Assembly (NCBI RefSeq): GCF_004210375.1
Contig: NC_134837.1
Span: forward strand, 154,979,310-155,043,309
DNA length: 64,000 nt
Direction of reading: 5' to 3'
Origin: Tachypleus tridentatus
Lineage: Eukaryota > Arthropoda > Merostomata > Xiphosura > Limulidae
Made by a program: the position numbers and the translations under genes. The notes beneath the pieces are model-generated. The model was not told where the DNA came from and did not search any database. It saw nothing but the letters and a program-made list of their open reading frames with translations. Numbering within the stretch: position 1 is the stretch's first letter; every line of letters starts with the position of its first letter. Below, piece by piece: positions 13,899 through 27,000 of this stretch.

Positions 13899-14181
13899 TT
13901 TGTTTTTGTTTATGTTTTGAATTTCGCGCAAAGCTACTCGAGCGCTGTCAGTGCTAGCCGTCCCTAATTTAGCAGTGTAAGACTAGAGGGAAGGCAGCTA
14001 TTCATCACCACCCACCAACAACTCTTGGGCTACACTTTTTACCAACGAATAATAGGATTGACCGTCACATTATAACGCCGCCACGGCTGAAAGGGCGAGC
14101 ATGTTTGGTGCGACTGGGATTCGAACCCGCGACCCTGAAATTACGAGTCGAACGCCTTAACCCACCTGGCCATGCCAGGCC
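13899..14181 (-). mobile_element. SINE family A, full length with target duplication
   Basis: A complete minus-strand copy. Direct repeats TTATTAGTACAG (13887-13898) and TTATTAGTGCAG (14182-14193) flank it with one mismatch. Confidence 0.92.
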
Positions 14182-14951
14182 TTATTAGTGCAGTAGTTGT
14201 CATTTTACGTTTGAATTAATTTAAAAGGAAAAAGAGGGAGTTTTAATTAGTTTTGTTTATTTATTACTGAGCTCAAAGCTGCACAATGAGCTACCTTTGC
14301 ACTTCCAACTATAGGGAAGGAGGGGGATATGTTCTGAACAGGTATTGTGTTATATCTAAATGTCGGACTTGCTCCATAATATGTTATTCACAATGTGTTA
14401 TACTGATGTCTACCATTTAATCCTTCGTCTTAATAACTTTCATAAAGAAAGAAAAATGCTTGAGGAGAGAAAAAAATAGTTATTTAACCGTAATGTCAAA
14501 CCGTTGTCAGTAAAAAGGGGTAAAGAATGCTTTCTTGTTAGAGTTACGACCGAGGACAATTTATTGTGTGTTTTTAACAGCTCATAATATGTGATAAATA
14601 ACTAGAAAAGCACTTTATAGTCCGCTCAATGTGGGCTCCGGAAACTAATGAAACGCGAAACAAGCCAGGTCGCCAAGCCAACTTGTAATAAAGTACTGTA
14701 AAAATTGTTTCTCAAAAAACAAAAACAACATGTAAATAAATGTCTTGTAGGTTTGTAATCAACAGTTTTTGTAAATAACTCTTAAATCTAACCCATCTAT
14801 TTGAAATTTGTTATAAATAATTCGAATAGTTGTTTTGTTTTATTTCTTTTATAGCTCTCATGGTTGAATTTATGACTCTTTTATTTCCATTTCTACCAGT
14901 AGGTGCAGCACGCGCCCTTCTGCCTTTCTGCTAGTCCTACATCTCAGTACA

Positions 14952-15030
14952 ATGTCTTTCGCAAGTGAACTGCGTCACTGTGTGAAGATTTTCCTCATTA
15001 TTGGCTTCTTTGGCGTTGCCGTTTTTTCAG
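14952..15030 (+). CDS. CHRDL: Chordin-like exon 1: signal peptide
   Basis: This exon encodes 26 residues starting MSFASELRH. A basic/polar start is followed by the hydrophobic run FLIIGFFGVAVF and a small residue (S), as in a secretory signal peptide. The ATG has A at -3. The donor is TCAG|GTAATC, leaving phase 1, and the split codon becomes Gly on joining exon 2 (VFS-GVQ, a likely cleavage region). A possible splice acceptor (TTTCTACCAG, ending at 14899) precedes the ATG, so this exon may begin at 14900 with a leader exon upstream. The ATG is the only good start before VWC1 in this frame. Confidence 0.8.
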
Positions 15031-18000
15031 GTAATCTTGTTTCCAAAACCGTCTGTATTGTGTGTGTTTTATTATAAGTAATCAATTTCTTTTTCAAAGT
15101 ACAAACGATAATAATATTATGAAAGCTACAAATTACGATCGAAAAACTGTTTTCAAAACACGTGGCCACTCGACCATATCTTTAAGCGCACACTTATGAT
15201 CTGGGACGTCATTTAGATTGACGTTTGGTCTCAATCTTCAGCCCATAATAAAACAAGTAGTAAATGTCAGCTGCTTTACCTTTGCAAATATCTGTTAAAT
15301 AAAATTTGTTTCTTTCGAATGGTACTAAATTTTTGTAAATAGACAAGCACCAAATCCTCCTAGTCGGAATCAGCTTCATAATAAGCTTTACAAACTGAGC
15401 CAAAAATGTTTCTATTAGTACGAGCAGTTGTCAAGGTTGTTTGTACTATTAACTCACGAGTAACTGAAAGTCAGAATAAACGTTGTAAAGATGATTAAAG
15501 CATAATATATGAATGTCTGTATTGTGTATGTGTGTGTGTGCGCGCACGCGCGCGTTCTTGTGTGTCAGCATAAAATACTATTTGTTTAGTTTACTGTTAC
15601 TCTAAAAATACTTAGTATTTGTGTTCACAAGATATAGTGGATTTAGTAGCGGAAATTTCTGATTTATGCTCGCATATGTTGAGCAGTTCTTTTAAACTAA
15701 AATTTAGCTCAGCAAATCTTTAATGTTATGGGATATAGTGTCGTCAAGAAAGGCTGAAGATGACAAATAGTTCCCAGTCTTAAGTATATCACTGGCTTAG
15801 TCTTTCAGTAAGGACTATTATATTTATCTGTACTAGATTTTTAATTATTTGAAATAACTTTTAATTACGCTATTCTCATTATGCCAGTGGAAAACTATTT
15901 TCAGTAATATCGTGCACTGTGTTTATAATATTTTAGTAGTTTTTCATTATGAAATTGTTGTTTTGAATTAAGCACAAAGCTACACAATGGGCTATCTGTA
16001 ATCTGCCCACCACGGGTATCGAAACCCGGTTTTTAGCGTTGGAAGTCCGCAGACATACCGCTGAGCCACTGGGGGGCATTATGAAATTGGAAAATAATAT
16101 TATTCGGTTGCATGGAGAGAAAATTTGGAGAGAAAAAAATATTAAAATCCACATAGCGCTCTTTCGTAAATTTTTAACAGATAATTTTCTTAGTTGACCT
16201 GTTTCTATAAATGCCTTATACACTTGGAAACCATTAGATGTTTACAAACTCCTCTAATATGAACAAATTTTTTAAGCTGATTTAAGAAGAAAAAAATCAT
16301 TGAAGCTCTTACTTCATAATCACTTTTGCTTGTGATTTAAAATTTTTATAAATTATGCAGATCTAAGAGTTTCATTTATTAAACCACAAGATTAATTTAT
16401 CTTTGGAAGGAGACTAAGCCTTCCCTCATGATCAATATTACAGGGTGGAAAGAGACGCGTTCTATATCCTACGATAAACCACAAACCGATTAAAGAACTT
16501 AAAATTCAGTTATTATTGTGGAACAGAAATAACCCTGATAATAAAATTATCTTTGTTTACTTTTATTCCGTTGATGGTTAGCATGTTCTAACTATGAGTC
16601 TGAAGATTCATGGTTCACTCCACTCTTTTGAAGCCTTTGCGTCATAAGAGTGAAGACCAAATCTTGTCTTTCTATCACACAAGGGTATACCAAGAGTCAG
16701 CACTGGGTACCTTTTGAACAGTTGCACTCTTATTAGTCTATCAATTAAAGACCAAAGATGGCTGCACAGATAGCCCTTATATAGCTTTGCGCTAAAATTA
16801 TAAACCCAATAAAATAAATAATTTCATAGAGAAAATAGGCATGAATTTATTAGGTTTTGGACCTAAGCCGTGCACCAAGTAGTTAGTGTTTAAACGTTTC
16901 TCGAACAAATATAGTTTTTAAGAGAAACAAATTGTCTTCCAGTATCGACATAAACTTTCTTGAATGATCTGAAAAAGCTATCAGTATTTACGAAAACAGC
17001 GCAAATATAAGTTGTCAATGAAGCTCCAGCCACTGTGTGTTCATAGCACTCGTATTGCATTGTGTTTGTATACAATTACTTTATCTGTACTGTTATGTAT
17101 CGTTATAAAGCCGTTTTCGTCTTACTTTTTACTGATAATTATCACTCAGTGTTACTAATCTTGCTACCTGTTTACTACGTCAGTGATAATTATGAGTTAA
17201 TATTGTTAACATTATTTTTCTATCACAAAATTAGCGATAGTTGTGACTTTTTATATTGTTGATCAGTCTCTAAGTGATTAATAGATGCCGTGTATACTAT
17301 TAGTTATCTACTACGCTGTTGATAGCTGTAAGTCTCTAGTTAGTTAATCATTAAGTTACCAATCAATAGCTGTGAGTCTATTGTTGCTCCATTGCTAATT
17401 ATTGGTAGCAATAAATATAATATATATTTTTCATCGTAACTTGAAAAGCTGTTGATAACTGTGATTGTAAAATTTATACTGTTACTCGCTATATCAAGAG
17501 TTATGTAAGTATAGTATATTAATACGTCAGTTCTTACAGTGTAATCAGAGTTTGTGATTATGAAAGAGTCTTCTAATGTTAAATTTAAAATGTTATCGTG
17601 TTTACAGGAGTTCAAGAAACTAAACAGTTACAGTGTATGTTCTCTGACAGACTCTATACCATTGGGGATAGCTGGTATCATTTTGTAAATAACTCCAAAA
17701 CACCCCTCTGTCTCATCTGCCATTGCCAAGAAGTAAGTCTCACGACCAAACAGTTCTGTTTTTATAATACTCTGCTTCATTATTAAATATCTGTTTATTT
17801 CAGTAGATCACGTATAGTATATTTAATTATCAGTGTATCAAATAGTGATATTATCTGACATGGTTTCAAGTTTATCTATTGTGTTACTCAAAACTATTAA
17901 TAACTAACTAGCAATGTGGTAACATTTGATGTAACTTTACCATTAATTCATCGTCGAAAAACCTTTTTATTTTAGCTGTTTGTAATCCAACACAGGTTTA

Positions 18001-21000
18001 TGGAAAACTTTATATGAACATTTGAATTATAATATGGAATACGAGCATAAGAAATGTTTGTAGTAAAGTATTTACTATAAAAATATATTTCTTACTTTAC
18101 ATAGCTTTACAATGAATTTCAGTTCTAAGCTCTTTCGACTCATGACATATCATATTTAACTACCAAGATAACAATTGGTATTACGAGTTTTATCATTCTT
18201 TCAGTCTCTAGGATGCTTCAACTGACTTATCTCTATAAGGGGAGCTGTGTATATTGTTATTTTCTTTAGTGTATCTTACTGTTATCTTCTTTATGTAATT
18301 GCAAAGTAATAACTAAGAAAATAAGTTTTGTAGACCTGTGTAATGTAAAGCTTACTTGCATCCATACATCATATCAGTATACGTTTTCACACCTCTTTAG
18401 TTTCCTTCAATCCTGTGAGAATTGGGTAGTGATACAAACTATTTACCAGCATTTTGAATTTTTCTCTGATTTTACAGAAAGGCAGGATCAGCTGCACTAC
18501 GAGCACATGCGAGGAAAATAAGTGTTCTTACACAGTCAACAGCAAGGAAAGCTGCTGTAACAAATGTATAAGTAAGTAACGTGTCTTTTTAAAACATATT
18601 GAACTATTAATTTACACTATGTTACACTATGTAACACAAATTTTGTTTCTGTATAGTATGTGTTATTTCGTAATTGCTTTTGTTGTAAAAGTACAGAAAA
18701 TGATCATTATTCCCTTCAAACTTTGCTTTTGTGACCTGTATAATGAAATTTAGAAATTAACCTATTTTCTATGTAAAAACGGGAAAATTTGCACATTTTC
18801 ATTTACATAACTTCTGAATGAAACAACATATGAATCAAGATTTACATGTATTTATATAAAGTTATGTAAAAATGTTTATAAGTGAGTAGTTTTTCGAGAC
18901 TTGCGACTGTAATGTAACCACTTTCACGTATCAGCTCCCAAATACAGTCTCCCATGATGTTTTTGTTATCCGCTCCCAAGTCACAAAAGCAAAGTTTGAA
19001 GAGAAAAATGGGTTTTTCCATTTACTTTAGGCATAAGCAATTTGGAAATAAAACTTTCTGCCTAGGAAGAAGTAAAAAATGTTGTTACATAAGGTTATTG
19101 TTATCAATATAACGAATTAGTTATTGAGCATATGTAATTTTAAAAAATGACTTTTCTGAAAGGTAAGTTCGGTTGTTATCAACTCTAGAATGAAGAATGA
19201 ATAAAACTATTCGTTCAGAAAAAAAGTTTCCTTATTGATAGTTAACTCAGAAAATGTGCTGTCATTTAAGACCGTTACTTTACTTGACAAATATTTCTGA
19301 TTGTTACCAAACCTAGGATGTAGATAACTAAAATATACTTTTAGAAAAAAAAAGTCATCTGGGAATCTAACTTAAATTTGTTATATCAACTCTAAAATTT
19401 TAATAAAAGTCTGTTACCTAACAACTAATTTCGGTCCGTTTTTAATCACGTGAATCACTAAGAAATGTGCATTAATATTAATGATGTTCTAACTCTTACC
19501 ACCGATGAGACGTATAACCCTTCTTTTCCATATAAAACTTTTATTTTGAGAAAAACAACAGAATAACCTGCAACGAGTGTTACCTTAGCCGTCTTTGAAC
19601 AGGTGAGAATCCAGGACACAAAGGTCTGTGTCAAAAGCCATCCACGTTCTTTTAGCCACAGTACCAAACATAATGAAGAAGGATCTCCGTCTGGAAAAGA
19701 TACAAAACATGTGTACATAAGCTGCTTCCACGACATATCAGTTCCACTGTCGCATACTTAAAGCAGATGAAAAATACTATTCAGTACGAAGACATACTAG
19801 TCAAATTTGCAGATTTATTTGTGATTTGAAACCGTCACTGAATTACAGGCCAGCATCAAGAAGTAATGTTCTTTGAATTCAACAGGCTTTTACGTTGGAA
19901 AAGAAGCTGCCTGGCTATTTGCAAAACACATGATCGTCAGACAGTATATGACCGGACGTTGTGATGCTTAAGTAATGTTAATCTAATGTATTCAACACCA
20001 GTATTCGATTCAGATAAGCTAAGAAACAAATGTTTTATTTGTAAAACTACGTACAGTCCGTAATTAACTGCAGAAAGTACGTTTGTACTCCAGCAATATC
20101 ATTGTTTCTTATGGTCTGTAATGACTCAAAGCTTATTTTGTACTACATTTAATTTGCTTTCAAACTCAACACTATTTTTTTTTACAACCAACGACTAGAA
20201 AGATACATCAGGTAAGTAAATTATAGCACTTTGTATTTTCAGTACTGGACGGCAGGGTTTGAATGTGACAGCTATCTGCGTTCATAGATTGTTTTATTTT
20301 TATTCGATATTAAAACCAAGAGTGCAAAGCCGGGAAATAGTATTGCTCACTTCGGGCGTTGAGGAATATGTTTTAAAGGGATCCTTTGGAGTTTAAAGTA
20401 TTTGGGTGGTTTGTGTCCGTTCCATTGATAGGTAAGCTTCAGTATTGCATAACTATTTCAGCAGGCTTAAGCTTGTGGCATTAATCACTCCCCTCATATT
20501 TATATTTCATACACGTCTTGAATTCCATTGTGTGAGTAAAATATTTGAGTATTTTTAGTTAGTTTCGTAGCGGTTTTTTACTAGAAATTCAGTTCATCTA
20601 CTCAAAAGTATATCAGAGTAACTATCACGATCTCACACATTTGGTCCCCCGCTGTGACAGAGTTAAGTCATTGGATTTACAACGAAAAAATTAGTAGTGG
20701 TTCAATTCCCGTTGGTGAATACAGCAGATAGCCCGATGTGGCTTTGCTATAACAAAACACATACACGTTCGTATAATTGATGTTCTTTTTATTCTGTAAT
20801 TGTCTTAAATACACTAAGCCTTTCTTTGCATTAGTAAGTTTGTCAGAAAACTTACTTTTTAGTAGAAATATATCAATGCTAGCCCGTGGGTGTGTTGGCT
20901 AAGGATTGTTTCACAGTTGGTGTCTGTGACTTGTTGGCGATAAATTCGATAATAAACGAACAGCACTCGCTCCACTTGTTTTTAAAATATATGTATATTA

Positions 21001-24000
21001 GAAACAAGTTGAACGTACATGCAAAATTCTTCATATTATGGATATCATAGTCGTATCTTATCTTATTCATTATACAGTTTGTTTTTTGTTGTTGTGTTGT
21101 CAAAAATCTACTTAGGCTACTTCAATTGCTTTAGAATTCGCTTAACGAGTAGAATTATTTTTTTTATGTATATATCACAATAGTATTCGTATATAATTTA
21201 CTTACGCTGTCGTATGAGTTACCGCAGTTGTACCCTCTACTTCCAATAATTGACTGCTTTTTCGTGCTTCCAAATATTGTCTGCTTTTTCGTCAAAATCA
21301 ACACAGGCAGATTCATTTAGCTAAGAACGCCCTTTGACAATAAAAATTATTCTTCTCATCTCTTTCAAACTACTAATCTCACTATAACGTCATCTGTTAA
21401 GCCTTTCACTCCCACACGGTTAACTTTGCATTTTTTAACTTTTTTCTCTTTCCCGTGATTTTACTTTTTATTCTACATTTTCGCTCGTACGGTCGCCATT
21501 ATTTATACATCTATCACTTAGGCCTTCTTGAAATCTCTATAGCCTCCAACAGCGATGGACTGCACACAACATTAATAATCTCGTCATCAATGAATTACAA
21601 CCACAAAATGATTAAATTAATAATACCACTAAACAGTCTTTTATATTTAACAGAGTTTATCCGTTTTCGTAATGTTACCAACTATTATTTGGATAAGGTT
21701 AAATCTGTCGTTTTCAATGTAAGCTATATTAAACACTAACATACCTCAGATAACGTATAGTTTATAAACAAATATAACGTGGCCACTTTTGTGGCAGCAA
21801 GTGTGGTGAAACATCACAATAAGAGTGAATATTTCTGTTGTGGCTAGTTAAATGTTTGAAATATATCAATTCGTACTGATAGTTGCTACTCTCAAATAGA
21901 TAATATTTGTCGGCTTTGTGATACGCATAATTTAACCTCAACATTGACAAACGGTTTCATTATTAAAATAATTATGCAAATAAAAATTCACACTTAATAT
22001 ATAGTTGAAAAATAACACTTACTTTGTTGGTTTTAAATAATTTCACTCTCACTAGTGTTTGAACAACATCGTGTAACTGCTTTAAATAGTTTTTTTTAAT
22101 TTAAAATTTAGTTATATTTCACGAACACTAGGTTCGTTTTACCTTTGACATCAATTTAAAACTGATTGATCCACTAGTCACAGTAGCTTTAGCTAACTTT
22201 AAGTTCAAGTAACCTGTTTAGAATAAGAGGTCGTTTCAATAACAATTTTAATATAATGATATTCAATCTTCTAAGTACAGCATCTGGTCACAATAGTTTT
22301 TAATGAATGACATTTCATAATTAAAATAAATAATTTACCTATAATCATTACATCAATATAGCCTCGTTTCCAAGACGCAACAGAGAAATCTCCTGATCTA
22401 TAGCGATAGAACAAGCGCCATTTTATATATTGTATTAGAATAGTTAAAGAGTATTGGAATAGACTCGATTACGTAGGAGTAAACGCCTCCAATAAGTGAA
22501 CATTGAGCTATAGCAGTATCTAATCTGCGTATTGACTTATCATCCTGAAGTTCTGAGCTACCAAGCTTCAATAGTGGAAGCTCCAGACTTTGCTTTCAGT
22601 TCTTTATAGTGACAAATATCAAAACGAAAGATATAATGTATATGTGACAAAAATAAGAAAACAAAAAGAGAAACATTTATCAATTCAAAGGATTGAAAAA
22701 AACTGAGTTGAGAAAGCGTTTATTACTATGTAATATTAATGTCAACTATTAATATCATGTATATGAAAATATTGATCCACTTATGAGATATAATGAAATG
22801 ATATAAATCATGTTGCTACTTGCACATGCTAGAAAAATGGTAATTACTATATATAAATTATAAAATAGTACAAATTATTATTAACACTGGATGGGCTAGG
22901 GTAAAGTAGTTGTGAGTGTATTGGCTACTAAGCTCACCACAAATAGAAAATTAATGCTATTACGAAAAATAATTGTTTGAAATTCGTTAGTTGGTTTGAT
23001 CAGTACACTAATAACTTGTTATTTTTCCACCTCTCATTTATAATATGACTTCTTCCAAATATAACAACTCATAAAGGCGGACAGCAATATTTTATAAATC
23101 TCTATCTTCCAACTACATTGTTATTGTTACAATAAAGTTTCTTTCTTTAAGGCTTGGTTACGATTATATTTTAGTTGTTTTATTTTAATAACTGGGAATT
23201 TAATAAGTAGAAAATATTTCTTCAGAACAATAGAACGCTTTACTCGTTGTTTTTTCTTAGGACTGAAATGAGATGTTTTGATTAGTATAAAATGTTTACT
23301 AATATACTTTTAAACTAAAATCTGCCAAGATAACAATCTACCTCACCTTGCTCTAACTGTCAAGACATTGCCAGGACATGCTTCTAGGGTAGTGCACTCA
23401 GCAGACATTTTTAACATATACACACGTGGCTAACATAGGTTTTAATATTACTCTCACCGATTATGGGCTGTGGTGCAACCTCAAGCCATTAATGTATTGT
23501 GATGTCTTATACTTTGACAGACTTGAGAGACAGACACGGCTTCAAGTGCAACTATTGGAAACGAAAGATGTCGAACGAAGCAATAATTGACACGAATGGT
23601 GTTAACATCTTCACTGTACAAGTTTCACAATCAACACCTTATTGATAACTGCTTTTTTGCACTACAAATCCTTTCCTATCTTTTCAGTAGTTAATCTATT
23701 TAAGCTATTTAATTAACTTCCGAGTAATGTACATTAATATGTGCCAACTATTTTTATAAGAAACACATAATAGGTATGTAGTTCATTACTTTGTTTTATT
23801 ATGTAATTATCTTGAGTACTATATCAAGTTCATAATGTAGTCAAACTGTCTAAAAACAGAGACTACTTTTTGAAAACAGTTTTAGGTTTTGACATTTGTT
23901 TATTTGGCATTAAACAAAAGCTACACGAATGGCCATTGCGGATATCGAAACCCATTTGTAGCTCTACAAGCCCTCAAACTTGCCGGTGAGTCACCGAGGA

Positions 24001-27000
24001 ACTGTGCTTGCAAGAAGATTGTTTGTTTGTTTGTTTTTGAATTTCGCGCAAAGCTACTCCAGGGCTGTCAGCACTAGCCGTCGCTAATTTAGCAGTGTAA
24101 GACTAGAGGGAAGGCAGCCAGTCATCACTAACCACCGCCAACTCTTGGGCTACTCTTTTACCAACGAATAATAGGATTGACCGTCACATTATAACGCCCC
24201 ACGGCTGAAATGGCGAGCATGTTTGATGCGACGGGGATTTCAACCCGCGACTCTCACATTACGAATCGAATGCCTTAACCCACCTGGCCATGCCGGGCCC
24301 AACAAGAAGAATTTTCTTTGTTGTTAGATAACAAAGTTATCGTGTTTAGTATAACAGATTTCACCGAGTTAAAACTGTTGTCTTTAGAGAATCTTTCGTT
24401 TAAGTTTAGGAATTAAAACTCTATTTTGTAAGCATGACAAGTAATTATACAAAACTGTATAAGCTTGAGTTAATTAAAACAATTTAACAAATATTTATGT
24501 TAGCTTTTAAAGAAATATTCTCTATTTACGCATTTTAATCCCTTAATGTTAAAGAAAATTTTAAACCTTAATAAAAAATTTTTAAGCGAAAAGGTAAGTC
24601 CATTTCACACATCTTGAGAATTAATACAGTAGTACATATAATAATCGTGAAAACGTTAACATTAAGTCTTCGCCATCTTTTTGTGTTAAATACAATCAAC
24701 AATTATTTTTGTTCACACAAAACCAATTAACCCAACGTAACATAAGAATAGACGATACATAGAAGTGTTTTCCGCTGGTACAGCGGTAAGTCTACGGGTT
24801 TAAAACACTAAAATCAGGGGTTTGAATTCCCTCGGTGGACTCAGCAGATAGCCCAATGTGGCTTAGCTATAAGAAAAACTCAAGCATTTATTATTTTCTT
24901 AAATAGTTTCGTGCAGACATAATTACTGGTATGTTAGGATTGTGGTTACGTAGAGAAACCTTCTTGTTTTTCTTTGTTTCTGTTTTACGAATTACGTTAA
25001 GAACTCCAAATATTATTTTACCCATTTTAGAATTCTTTAACCCTCATGCATATAGGCGAGAGTCAAAACGCACATGCCACGAGTTTTTACACAACATCTG
25101 TTAGAGAAATGCCATATACAAACTGTGTACATATACAGAGATACTGTTTTCGAGATGAATTGTGTGTAAAAGTATTTTTATTCTTCGCATGAACATTATC
25201 TTACACTCCAACTTGTCAGTCGGAGTGATGTTGTAAAGTCATGAAAAAATTATGCTTATAACAATGATTTTTCTGTTTACACAGTAGACTTGTATTACAT
25301 TTGCATACATTTGGCAGAAGCTTGCAAAATTACACGTAGGTGCACGTAGTAGATATGGAATTATGGTCGACATTCCTTCTACAATGCTAGACTGTCCTCG
25401 TACACGTTCGGTTAATGTGTGTTGGTTATTTTCCATCTATTTCGTTGAATAATTGGGTATTTATTGTCCCTGTAGCTAAGGTGAAGTTTTCATTTTTACT
25501 TGAACCCCTTAACCGAATTAAACTTGGTAAAAGAACTTGTAAAAACGTACCCAAAAGAAAAAACTTGACAGTGTCTCCTCTCTCAAGAAACATTCAATTG
25601 CCCCATGAAGGTGACTGGAAATAGCGATTATTTAAGACATCTGGAAAAATGTTTTACAACCTTCGGCCCGTTCACAATTAGCAGCATATAATGACTACGC
25701 GTATCAGATCATGGAATGGTCACAAAGATTTCTTTTAAGACAGGAAAGGCAATCTTTCATTACAGAAATAGACGTTTTGGCCGATACCCGCATGGCTTAT
25801 GCAATCTTCAGTGCGGCGCGGCGCGGCACGGCACGCGAGTTTGGTTTGTGGTTTTCAGTTATAACGACAGTCATCAATTTACCCATGTTATCCCTCAGGT
25901 TATACTACAAGTATTCACTATTATATATATACTCCCACAAAATCCAAGAAGAAGCTCAGTTTTTTTTAACCTTCACATTAACTGTTTAAACTTAGACGCA
26001 ACTGTGGTTTCGCTCTGCTCTACATTTTGTTACATAAGAAAAGTAAACACTTAGTAAACCTTAAAAACATGTTAAAAAGCTCATAACATCACTTATCTTA
26101 TATATATATATATACACACACACATACATAGAGAGAGAAATACGCGTGTACACATGCGTACAAACACGCATCTTTCACCGTGTGTACATCCCACAATAGA
26201 AAGCCGCTAGTGACGTTTCGTCCATAGTCATAACTGAGAAGATGCAGAGAAATTAAGAAATGTTTGTTGAATATTTATTTTTGCTACTAGATGGTGCCAA
26301 ACAGAACTGTCTATTTAGTGGTAAATTCTATACCACAAACTTTTTATGGCCTTATGTGTAACCACATACACAAAGAAAGCGGCTTATCGTTTTTAAATGT
26401 ATTCCTCCTTACAATGAGAACCATGATTGTCGTTATTCTTAAAACCAGTCTGTGATCTATTTAGAGAAAATTGTTTACATATAGATTAAAAAAAAACAAT
26501 CTTATTTGGATTGAATTTAGTTTTGTCAATGTATATGGTCTTGTTATGAATGTAAGGTCACAGAGACTAAAAAATTTAAACGCCATTTAGAAAAAGTTTA
26601 TGCTAACTTGTAAAGACGATGGTTACTCTGAATGCATGCTGTAGGTGACAATAAGGCATAAGCTTAAAGTATGTTGATTTTGTTTTTGGAACTTTTAGTC
26701 GCATATTCCTCATTAATATCGTGAGAGGAGATTCCTACCAACAATCTAGTATAAAGTAGATTTTGCAACTAAGCATGTGGTATGTAACGCATGTTTCCTA
26801 AAACAAAAAAATATCTGTTTGACACTTTATCAGCACAACAAATATGGTAAAAATTACGAAATCCCTAAAGGCATACTATTTCATAGCCTTAAGGTCTGTT
26901 TTTCAGCTACGAAGGTGTGATATTTAACACTCGTCTAACAAAAAAAAAACAAAATATTGCAGTTGCACTACTATAAAATCATATTATACGAAATATTTTC

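Larger units (their letters stand above)
1..14951. other. Upstream non-coding DNA
   Basis: No protein-coding exon could be supported here apart from the candidate leader exon at 10040-10221. The region holds SINE copies, an 83-bp duplication, a long hairpin at 12603-12744 and AT-rich simple sequence such as 5150-5220 and 8396-8430. Stretches 454-2145, 2416-4739, 8600-10039, 11190-12600 and 12750-13160 show only unique AT-rich sequence with no recognised gene or repeat. Confidence 0.6.
15031..17607 (+). other. CHRDL: Intron 1 of chordin-like gene
   Basis: A 2.6-kb phase-1 intron (GTAATC...TTTACAG). It contains an alternating TG/CG tract (15522-15554), a family B SINE with perfect target duplications, a family D SINE and a decayed 44-bp minisatellite that runs up to exon 2. 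Confidence 0.75.

Noticed and set aside
19458..19736. 92-codon minus-strand frame (MSWKQLMYTCFVSF)
   Set aside because: No recognisable domain, and part overlaps decayed repeat sequence.
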